Source: Candidatus Absconditabacteria bacterium (GTDB lineage: Bacteria > Patescibacteriota > Gracilibacteria > Absconditabacterales > Absconditicoccaceae). Taken from it: DNA of 48,681 nucleotides. The stretch spans positions 1 to 48,681 of the forward strand of contig JAQUDD010000007.1 in assembly GCA_028685875.1 (NCBI GenBank). Reading direction: 5' to 3'. Shown here one piece after another: positions 39,485-46,201 of this stretch. Both the position numbers and the translations under genes were made by a program. Position 1 is the stretch's first letter, and each line of letters opens with the position of its first letter. Below the pieces are notes generated by a model. That model was given only the letters and a program-made list of their open reading frames with translations. It ran no database searches and was not told where the DNA came from.

Positions 39485-40576
39485 ATGTGAATTCTTTCAG
39501 GGATACAACAGCGAATAGATGCTGTGTTTATTAATCTACAAAAGCCTAGTCTCGAACAAAAGGCAACTTTTTTCAGACTTTTGGCAGTTTCTCAAAAAGC
39601 TGGTCTTGGAATTAGAGCTTCTATTCATTCTTTACAACAATGAGAAACTCATAAAGGTATGCTTATGATTCTTGAAGACATGATTCTCCAATTAACAGAA
39701 GGATCTAGTCTTGCTGATGCTATGCAATTTCATCCTCATTTCTTTAATCCGGATGAAATAGAGCTTATTAGAGCGACAGAAATTACTGGTAATATGGCTC
39801 AAACTCTTGAAGATGTTGCAGACTCTCTTGAGGAGAATCAGGAGATAAATCAGAAGATTAAAAAAGCACTTACTTATCCTACTATTGTGATTGTTTTTGC
39901 TATTGTTGCTGTTGTGGTGATCTTAGTTTTTGTAATGCCAACGATTATTGAAATGTATGGGGATATAGAGTTACCAGCTATCACTCAGTTTATGTTGAAT
40001 ACATCAGATTTCTTACAAGCGTATGGTATTTATCTTTGACTAGCTATTTTCTGACTTGTTATGCTTTATAATTTTGCCTATAGTAATTTATTATCTTTTA
40101 AGATTGTTATTGATGCTTTTCTTTTAAAAGTTCCTTTAGTTAAAGAGGTGATTAGAATTTTCTATATGAGTAGATTTACTTCTCTTTTAGCACAATTTTA
40201 TGGGGCTGGAGTAAGTCCAATTGTTTCTTTCAAGTTACTTGCTAGCATTTTTGATAATTTCTCCTATAAGAGAAAAATGATAGAGATTAGAAATTCTATT
40301 AATGCGGGATTCTCTATCTATGAATCTATGGAAGGCTCTGATTTATTTGATCCTATCTTGATTCAAATTATTAATGTTGGAGAAAATACTGGTTCTTTGA
40401 CGGAAGTACTTAAAAAGATATCAATCTATTATACTTTTTCTTTGAAAGCTGCTATAGATTCCCTTATGTCTATTATTGAGCCAGCTTTGATGGCTCTTGT
40501 TTCTTGTGTTGTAGGTGCTTTATTGGGTGCAATTTACCTTCCAATGGCAGATATGGTAAATGTGATTGGTGCATAA
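39485..40576 (+). CDS. pilC: Type IV pilus inner-membrane platform protein PilC
   Basis: 363 aa with two T2SSF domains. FFRLLAVSQKAGLGIRASIH and RFTSLLAQFYGAGVSPIVSF are the repeats. Membrane helices lie at about 137-160 (IVIVFAIVAVVVILVFVMP), 190-210 and 330-355. INVGENTGSLTEVL is characteristic. The second codon is TGA (ATG TGA at 39485), as are others (QQGETHK, YLGLAIFGLV). It starts 17 bp after pilB, in one operon. Confidence 0.93.
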
Positions 40577-40594
40577 TTTATCTTTGATATTATA

Positions 40595-41278
40595 ATGAAT
40601 TTCTCAAAGATTTTTTTCCTCTCCTCCCTCTCTCTTTTTCTCCTTTCTTTTCCTGTATTGGCGAGTAATCTTTTTGTTTGGGATTTATTGGGAACGCATA
40701 TTGAGGTTGGTTTGAATCAAAGAAAGACTCAATTTTCCCTTCTCTCTGATGGAGATATAGATCCGTTGTCTTTCCAAAAAGCCATGGTTTTTTGGTCACA
40801 ATATGATATTCTTGTTGATCTTGATCGTGCTTCCACTCCTGATGAAAGGGCCAAAGCTCTTGATATTTATCTTTCTAATCTCTCTTCTTTACTCACTCTT
40901 CAGTCTTCCTATCTACAACAAGAAGAGGAAGAAATTATATACTACGCTACTCGTATTTCCTCGTGTGAGCAGGATATTCCGACACAAAATCTGCTTTTTA
41001 ATCAGGCTTTAGCTACTTATGATTATCAAACTGCAGATAGGGCATCTAAAGAGATTGCTTCTTTGAGAGCTTGTGTTGCTGAGAATACGGTATATCATAC
41101 TTCTCACCTAGTTTATAAAAAGCAATTAGTAGAGTCTTCTTCTGTTTTACAGAAAAAATTTACTTATCTAGAACTCAATAAAGTGAAAATTATTCAATAT
41201 TATGATCTCCTGAAGCCACAATTACTACAGGAGCTCTATGCTATTTCTCAAACACTTTCTGCTAATTATGCTTCCTAG
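40595..41278 (+). CDS. Secreted coiled-coil protein of the pilus operon
   Basis: 227 aa. The signal peptide is MNFSKIFFLSSLSLFLLSFP.. (cleavage likely after VLAS). The mature part is mostly alpha-helical and acidic (YLQQEEEEIIYYATRISSCE, RASKEIASLRACV), with two Cys that could form a disulfide. It starts 18 bp after pilC, so its role is probably linked to the pilus. No family recognised. Confidence 0.75.
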   Translation: MNFSKIFFLSSLSLFLLSFPVLASNLFVWDLLGTHIEVGLNQRKTQFSLLSDGDIDPLSFQKAMVFWSQYDILVDLDRASTPDERAKALDIYLSNLSSLLTLQSSYLQQEEEEIIYYATRISSCEQDIPTQNLLFNQALATYDYQTADRASKEIASLRACVAENTVYHTSHLVYKKQLVESSSVLQKKFTYLELNKVKIIQYYDLLKPQLLQELYAISQTLSANYAS

Positions 41279-41315
41279 AACTAGGTTTTTAGTTGCATAG
41301 TTTTTACTAATCTTT

Positions 41316-42197
41316 ATGCTTTGGGGGATTTATCTCTTTTTTTTAATGATGGTAGCATTTCAGATTTTTGGTTGGGATATTTATTGGTATGGGATTTTCT
41401 ATCTCGTTGGTTTTTTATTTGGATACTTGGTTCTGCGATTTGTTGGAAAAAGGGGATACTTCAAGAAGTTTTCAGGTTTACAAACGGTGTTGGCTAGTCG
41501 TCTGGAGGATTTAATGATTTTTTTGGTATTGTGAGTATTGATAGGAGGTAGATTGGGGCATATTTTTATTTATGATTTTTCTTCTTTTATAGGAAACTGG
41601 TGAGAGATGTTTGCGGTTTGGAACGGTGGAATGTCTTTTATCGGTGGAATCGTGTGAGTATGTACAGCAATGTTTATTTTTAAGTATTGGACTAGACTTT
41701 CTCGGAAGGAATTCCTTATCTTATTTGATATTATTTTGGTTGCGGTTCCTGTGGGAATCTTTTTCTGAAGGTTGGGGAATTATTTAAATCAAGAACTGTA
41801 TGGTATTATTTTTACTAATAGTCTTGGTTTCTCTGAGTATACTGTTTCTTTTCTGCAGTCCTTGAATTTCCTTCATGTATATCCGAATATCGATGCTGCT
41901 TTGAGAATTAATACCAATCAGTTTTCTATGGTGTTTGAGGGAGTATTTCTCTTCATCTTAAGTATTTTTCTTTTCTTTTCTCAGATTAAAAAAACCTCCT
42001 ATAGAGTAGGACTAATTTCTTCTTGCTTTGTTCTCTGATATGGAATTATTAGATTCTTCTTAGAATATCTTAGAAATGATTCTCAGGCGGAATTTATTGG
42101 TTATTTTTCTAAGAGCCAGCGATTTTTCTTGTTTTTTATCTTCTTTGGAATAGTTTTGTTTATTTGGGTGTTGAAACAGAAACCAGAGAGACTATAA
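41316..42197 (+). CDS. lgt: Prolipoprotein diacylglyceryl transferase
   Basis: 293 aa, about seven membrane helices. Lgt moves a diacylglyceryl group from phosphatidylglycerol to the Cys of lipoprotein precursors. Family motifs: GVLIGGRLGHIFIYD, WNGGMSFIGGIVG, GRLGNYLNQELYG (signature with essential Arg and Asn) and GYGIIRFFLEYLR. TGA codes Gly at 41531, 41600, 41654, 41765 and 42036. The stop overlaps the stop of the convergent AbiEi-like gene by 6 bp. Confidence 0.93.
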
Positions 42198-42965
42198 GAG
42201 GTATCCATGTTTTTTAATTATCTGTTCTAATTGATCAGCTTTTTCTCCGTTTACTTCTTTTAATAGAGATAAAAGCTTATTTGCTGAACTATTATATTTC
42301 CCCTGTTTTAGGATTTGTTCAATTTGTTCTATACTAAAAGCTTTTTTATTTTTCTTGAGAAGTTTCTTGATAAGTCCTTCGATGTATCCTTGGTTTGAGA
42401 GGCTGTTAGCATAGAGAACATCAAGTACTGCTAACTCAAGGTTTGCATGGCTTATTGCATTTCCTTTAATTCTTATTTTTTGAGTAAATTTTGAGAGGAG
42501 AGGGTAGAGGTTTTTTTTTCTGCTTTCTAGTGTTTTGAAATTTATTCTTTTATCGAACATTACTATTTCTACGGATTGCTTGTGTTTGTTGATGATATGT
42601 ATCTCTTCTGGGATTCCAATTCCTGTTCCCTGACTATGTAATTCTAGTGCGGTGAGTCATCAAATGTAATAGTGAGATCCACAGAACTTTTGACAATGTT
42701 CTTTTACTATTTTCCAATAAAAGAGTTCTTCTATTTCTTCTTCGCTTTTAGGATCTTGAGGGTCAGTGATAAAGAGAATATCTTTTTTAATGCTTAGGAG
42801 GTGTCCTTTATTTTTGAGTTCGTGGGTGATCTTATAGCATTTCTGAGTATTTTTTGTTCCTACAATTTTTTCTTCTAGGAGGAGGGTAAAATCAGACAAT
42901 CTGATGATTTTATTTTTAAATTTTTTGGATATTTCTTCGTACTTTGTGAGATCTTCTTTTTTCAT
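42192..42965 (-). CDS. AbiEi-like transcriptional regulator/antitoxin
   Basis: 257 aa. The N-terminal winged-helix part reads KYEEISKKFKNKIIRLSDFT..KNKGHLLSIKKDILFI. HYYIGGLTALELHSQGTGIG follows, with both Gly of IGG from TGA, as in AbiEi-type antitoxins and related regulators (YYxGxxSAL). The C-terminal domain is helical (SHANLELAVLDVL, IEGLIKKLLKKNKK). The cognate nucleotidyltransferase AbiEii is not adjacent, so it may be an orphan regulator. Two direct repeats upstream (43013-43046) are candidate operators for autoregulation. Confidence 0.7.
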
Positions 42966-43012
42966 TGTCCTACTGTTTTTGCTATAAAACTCTTATTTTC
43001 TTTTAAGGATAC

Positions 43013-43046
43013 TTCCAAAAAATACAAGGGATTTTTCCAAAAAATA
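43013..43046. promoter_or_regulatory. Direct repeats upstream of the AbiEi-like gene
   Basis: TTCCAAAAAATA occurs at 43013-43024 and again at 43035-43046, exactly 22 bp apart (about two helical turns), in the divergent region between the AbiEi-like gene and the 91-aa gene. Candidate operator. Confidence 0.5.
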
Positions 43047-43115
43047 TGAATGATTTTTCTGTTGTATTTGGTGTGGATAATCATAAAAGCAGGGTAGTTA
43101 ATTTTATCTCTCTAC

Positions 43116-43121
43116 TATAAT
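43116..43121 (+). promoter_or_regulatory. -10 box suggesting a leaderless transcript
   Basis: TATAAT at 43116-43121 ends 4 bp before ATG 43126, so transcription would begin at or just after the A of the start codon. No good -35 is visible. Confidence 0.4.
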
Positions 43122-43125
43122 GTAA

Positions 43126-43401
43126 ATGATTTCTCAAGGAATGCTTTTGGATGCGTGAGTGTGTGCTCAGAGAGAGGTAACTTGGGATGCAGTGAAGGCT
43201 TCCTTTACGGAGAGAGAAGATGCGAGTTATGATGTGCTCTTAGAGGTAAGTTCCAATAAATTTTGGGTCACTATGACGAGAGATGAATTTGGAATAGCTT
43301 CTTTTGAGATTATTAGTAGTAAATGATTTCTTGAATTAACGACTAAGCTGATCTCTTTAATTAAAAGATTAGTAAATCACCTACGAGAGATGGTTGATTA
43401 A
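43126..43401 (+). CDS. Small unknown protein, possibly leaderless
   Basis: 91 aa from ATG 43126 to TAA 43399-43401, two TGA as Gly (DAGVCAQ, SSKGFLEL). Central beta-like part (YDVLLEVSSNKFWVTMTRDE, GIASFEII) and a helical basic C-terminus (TKLISLIKRLVNHLREMVD). Flanked by a -10 box and a good terminator. No family recognised. Could be a small DNA- or RNA-binding protein, but that is only a guess from charge. Confidence 0.6.
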
Positions 43402-43434
43402 TGATAAAAAATAGAGAAAAAACTCCTAATGAAG

Positions 43435-43466
43435 TAGGGAAGGGGTTCCCTAGTGGTTTTTTTTTT
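43435..43466 (+). terminator. Terminator of the 91-aa gene
   Basis: TAGGGAA (43435-43441), loop GGGG, TTCCCTA (43446-43452), then GTGG and ten T. Confidence 0.8.
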
Positions 43467-43479
43467 GTATTATATTGTC

Positions 43480-43507
43480 TTGAAATTGGTGAATAATTTT
43501 CTATATT
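43480..43507 (+). promoter_or_regulatory. Promoter of the structured RNA
   Basis: TTGAAA (43480-43485), a 16-bp spacer and TATATT (43502-43507). Transcription would start near 43514. No open frame of useful length follows. Confidence 0.55.
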
Positions 43508-43513
43508 CTGGTC

Positions 43514-43745
43514 AAGGGGAGTTTTTTTCATTAACTCTACCGATCTTTACATCTTTTTGTAAGGAGTAGAAGTAGGAGGTTTTGTCCTCCGCATTGCTTT
43601 TTGGGTGATGTATACTTCAGGAACGAAATATTTTTTTAGATGATTTCGCATCATCTTTATTGAAGGAGGGTTTATTTCGTTCCACTACCATAAACAAATG
43701 AGAAAAACTGTCAACGTCGGGAGGTTTTCCAACCGACGTTTTTGT
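43514..43745 (+). ncRNA. Structured non-coding RNA candidate
   Basis: About 230 nt between a promoter and a strong terminator, with no convincing ORF. A closing helix of 13 bp pairs AGTTTTTTTCATT (43520-43532) with AATGAGAAAAACT (43697-43709). Inside are hairpin GGAGG/CCTCC (43575-43590), a long hairpin GGAACGAAAT/ATTTCGTTCC (43620-43683) with inner AGATGAT/ATCATCT, and a possible TTAC/GTAA hairpin near 43550. The terminator is AACGTCGG/CCGACGTT (43713-43740) plus T. The 5'-3' closed shape recalls 6S RNA, but I see no diagnostic motif of 6S, SRP RNA, tmRNA or RNase P. Confidence 0.6.
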
Positions 43746-43746
43746 A

Positions 43747-44553
43747 TTAAAAAGGTAGATCATCATCCCATTTACTTTGTTCATCATTCTTTTCTCGTTT
43801 TTCTTCCTCGCTTTGTCTCTCTTCGGTAGTATTCTCTTTTAACATTGTTTTTATATATTCCTTTTTATCTTCTTCTAGGAACCTTTTTCTTTCTCAAACA
43901 GCTCACTCATTTTCCCAGACCTTATAATTTTCCCGTTTCTCTATAGCTTGTTCATATAGTAATTTCTGAGCGATGTTTTTAATTTTTTTCTGAGAAAAAT
44001 ATCTTTCTTTGCTAAAATATTTTTCTGATCGGCTATCTCATTTACATCCGAAGATATGTTCAAATATTCGATATGTACTGAGATCTTCTATTCCCTTGAG
44101 AGTATGGATATCTAGCCATTTTTCTAATTGAACTTCTGCTTCGACATTGTTGTTTATTTGTTGTCTTATTCTTTCTTTTTTCTCTTCTGCCTCTGTTTGT
44201 TCTCTTTTTTCTTGTTCTTCTTTTTTTCTTTGTTGTTTTTCGTGGCGTATGCGTAACTTTGCTATTCTCTCTGAAGATATTTTAAAAGTGTTTTGTAGGG
44301 TAATAAATTTTCCTTCATGGCATAAGGTTGTTCGGTAATATTTTCTGATGGCCTTATAGTAATCTTCATCTTTCTCTTTTAGTTCTTTATCTTGGCATAG
44401 AGCCTGCATTAGTGTATCTTGTGAGCAAGAAAGAAAATGAAGATGGCGAAAATTCTTCTGTTTTATTTCAGAGATATATATTTTGTCTTCTGGTGTAACC
44501 TCCTTCTTAGGGGTTTCTTGGTATTCAAAGGGTATTTCTAGTTGTTGTATCAT
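43747..44553 (-). CDS. Coiled-coil protein with an SSB-like acidic C-terminal tip
   Basis: 268 aa, read through TGA at 44038-44040 and others to TAA 43747-43749. The N-terminal part (about 1-100) is soluble, with HFLSCSQDTLMQALCQDKEL and YYKAIRKYYRTTLC. A highly charged coiled coil follows (KQQRKKEEQEKREQTEAEEK). The end reads QSKWDDDLPF, nearly the same as the DDD[I/L]PF tip by which SSB recruits its partners. No OB-fold is visible, so it is not a normal SSB. Inferred: a protein that joins the replication/repair hub by copying the SSB tip, or a very divergent SSB. Promoter at 44582-44609. Confidence 0.7.
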
Positions 44554-44581
44554 TATATATCACTATAAATAATTCCCTTTG

Positions 44582-44609
44582 TTTATACTTTTTCTTATTG
44601 AAATGTCAA
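44582..44609 (-). promoter_or_regulatory. Promoter of the SSB-tip protein gene
   Basis: On the minus strand: TTGACA (44609-44604), a 16-bp spacer and TATAAA (44587-44582), 28 bp before the start. Confidence 0.65.
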
Positions 44610-44614
44610 TATCA

Positions 44615-44635
44615 ACTCTTATTGATAATAAGAGT
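44615..44635. promoter_or_regulatory. Perfect palindrome between divergent promoters
   Basis: ACTCTTATT (44615-44623), spacer GAT, AATAAGAGT (44627-44635). It covers the -35 box of the rightward promoter and touches the upstream edge of the leftward one. Candidate operator controlling both genes. Confidence 0.55.
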
Positions 44636-44649
44636 GAAAAATTTATATT
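44622..44649 (+). promoter_or_regulatory. Promoter of the SufU-like gene
   Basis: TTGATA (44622-44627), a 16-bp spacer and TATATT (44644-44649), 42 bp before ATG 44692. The -35 lies within the palindrome. Confidence 0.5.
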
Positions 44650-44691
44650 GGTCTTGTTTGTTTTGAATATTTTATTTGTTTCTTGTTGTTT

Positions 44692-45129
44692 ATGACTTAT
44701 GGAGAACCACATGTTGATGTGTTGATAGCAGAATATAATGCCCATCCTGTACATAACTTTGCTATGGAAGATGCTACAGTTTTTAGACATGAAGGTAATT
44801 TCATTTGTGGAGATGATATCACTGTCTACCTTAGGATAGAGGATGAAACAATTCAGAATTTTTCTTTTGATGGAAATACTGCTAGTATTACTACTGCTGG
44901 TGCGAGTTTATTAGCTGAACTGATTATTGGAAAAAGCTTGGATGAGGTAATGGAGCGAGGGTATGATACCTTGTCTGCTCAGGGCCTTAATGTGCTTCCT
45001 AGGAGAAGAAGGGCAGCTGTGATTGCACTTTTGGCAACTAGAAACGCTATTCATTTATATAGAAAGGATACTCTTCCAGGGACAGAAGACATTATAGTAG
45101 AGGAGTTTGAAGATTTGCTTGATGATTAG
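44692..45129 (+). CDS. SufU/IscU-fold protein lacking two of three cluster cysteines
   Basis: 145 aa from ATG 44692. The order HNFAMEDATVFRHEGNFICG, DDITVYLRIED, FSFDGNTASITTAGASLLAE and IIGKSLDEVMERGYD follows SufU/IscU scaffolds. Cys39 and Asp41 (CGD) are kept, but the second Cys (family GxGCxIS) is Ala64 and the third (family RxxC) is Ala108 in PRRRRAAVIAL. It therefore cannot bind zinc or a cluster in the usual way. It may be a repurposed scaffold fold. Acidic C-terminal tail (VEEFEDLLDD). No TGA codons. Confidence 0.75.
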   Translation: MTYGEPHVDVLIAEYNAHPVHNFAMEDATVFRHEGNFICGDDITVYLRIEDETIQNFSFDGNTASITTAGASLLAELIIGKSLDEVMERGYDTLSAQGLNVLPRRRRAAVIALLATRNAIHLYRKDTLPGTEDIIVEEFEDLLDD

Positions 45130-45141
45130 TTTGACTTATAC

Positions 45142-45178
45142 TTGAAATATGTAGACAAATGTGTATAGTCTTGTCTAC
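45142..45178 (+). promoter_or_regulatory. Promoter with overlapping inverted repeat upstream of the holin-like gene
   Basis: TTGAAA (45142-45147), a 16-bp spacer and TATAGT (45164-45169). The inverted pair GTAGACAA (45151-45158) and TTGTCTAC (45171-45178) encloses the -10. It may be an operator, or the hairpin may also terminate the SufU-like transcript, since T-rich sequence follows. Confidence 0.5.
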
Positions 45179-45199
45179 TTTTACTTCTTGTTTTTGTGG

Positions 45200-45601
45200 A
45201 TGTGACTTCTCAAGAAACTGATTGTAAATGTGTTTATTTATGGATTTCTCTTGTGGTTATTTAACCACTTTGAGTTAGGAATTCAGATTATTTTTGATCC
45301 TGCACAGCGACATGTGAGTACGCTTCATTTGCTTTTGCTCTTTGTGGTTCTGGGATGTGTTTTCTGGCTTCTTAATTCACCTATTAAATCCATTATTAAG
45401 GTATTGTCCTTTCCTGTCAACATGTTGACCTTGGGACTTTTCTCCTTTGTTATTAATGTATTGATTTTCTACGTTTTTCAGTGGGTAACTACTACTTATG
45501 TACCTGGTGTGGAAGTGATTTTAGGAACCCTATTGCAGACCGCGATTCTTTCTTTTATTATGGCCATAGGTAGTACCATTCTTAAGAAGATTTTATGATA
45601 A
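45200..45601 (+). CDS. Holin-4-superfamily-like membrane protein (DUF/PF04020 type)
   Basis: 133 aa with four membrane helices: about 8-28, 45-63, 75-100 and 108-128. MGLLKKLIVNVFIYGFLLWL matches the usual N-terminus of the family (M-x-L-L-K-L-x-x-N) when ATG 45200 is used with TGA as second codon. IKVLSFPVNMLTLGLFSFVI is the typical central motif. These are common chromosomal membrane proteins in bacteria despite the phage-holin name; function is not established. The last codon before TAA 45599-45601 is also TGA. Confidence 0.8.
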
Positions 45602-45630
45602 ATTCTTTATTCCCTGTTTATTAATATTTC

Positions 45631-46197
45631 ATGAGACATTATTCCATTAGTAGAGATAAGGCGTCTGCTTTACTTGGTATTTCTACGAGAACGATTGATA
45701 GATATATCAAGTCTGGAAGACTTTCTTATAAGAAGGTAGCTAATAAGGTTCTCCTTTCTAAAGAAGAGCTTGATCAGTTGCAATCGGAATTTACTTCCCT
45801 TCGTCACGAGGTATCTACAGAACTTGTAAGTGAACGTGCTACAACTCCTGTCGCAGTTAGACAAAGTGTTGATCTTTTATCCATTGAAGAAAAAATTGAT
45901 AAATTTTCTCTTATTTTTAAAGAGAAGGATAAAATGTTGGATGAGAAGAATAAAATCATTTTTATGCTTCAGGAGAGAATTGGTCAATTAGAAACTAAGA
46001 TCCAAAGTATGATTGCACTCCCTGACTATACCAAAGAAAAACAGGAAGCAATTGAAGAAAAGAAAAGACTTGAGGCGAAACTTCAAGCAATGACTATGAA
46101 ACTAAAAGAACAAGAGATGAAGACCTTTGTTGTAATCTGATTTGCGGTTATCCTTATTGCTATAGCAATTTTCTTCTATATGAAGATGGGAAGATAA
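45631..46197 (+). CDS. Membrane-anchored helix-turn-helix coiled-coil protein
   Basis: 188 aa. The N-terminal MerR/excisionase-like HTH reads SRDKASALLGISTRTIDRYI and KSGRLSYKKVANKVLLSKEE. A linker and coiled coil follow (about 88-155: KEKDKMLDEKNKIIFMLQER, IEEKKRLEAKLQAMTMKLKE). A C-terminal membrane helix (TFVVIGFAVILIAIAIFFYM) is reached by reading TGA 46138 as Gly. The result is a DNA-binding head tethered to the membrane by a long rod. It lies 29 bp after the holin-like gene, probably one operon. It could be a membrane-bound regulator or a DNA tether. Confidence 0.85.
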
Positions 46198-46201
46198 CAT
46201 T

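Noticed and set aside
43514-43745. tmRNA, SRP RNA or RNase P RNA as identity of the RNA candidate
   Set aside because: No tRNA-like ends with CCA, no SRP GGAAG/AGCAG apical motif and no RNase P conserved core (GAGGAAAGTC-like) can be seen, and it is too short for tmRNA or RNase P.
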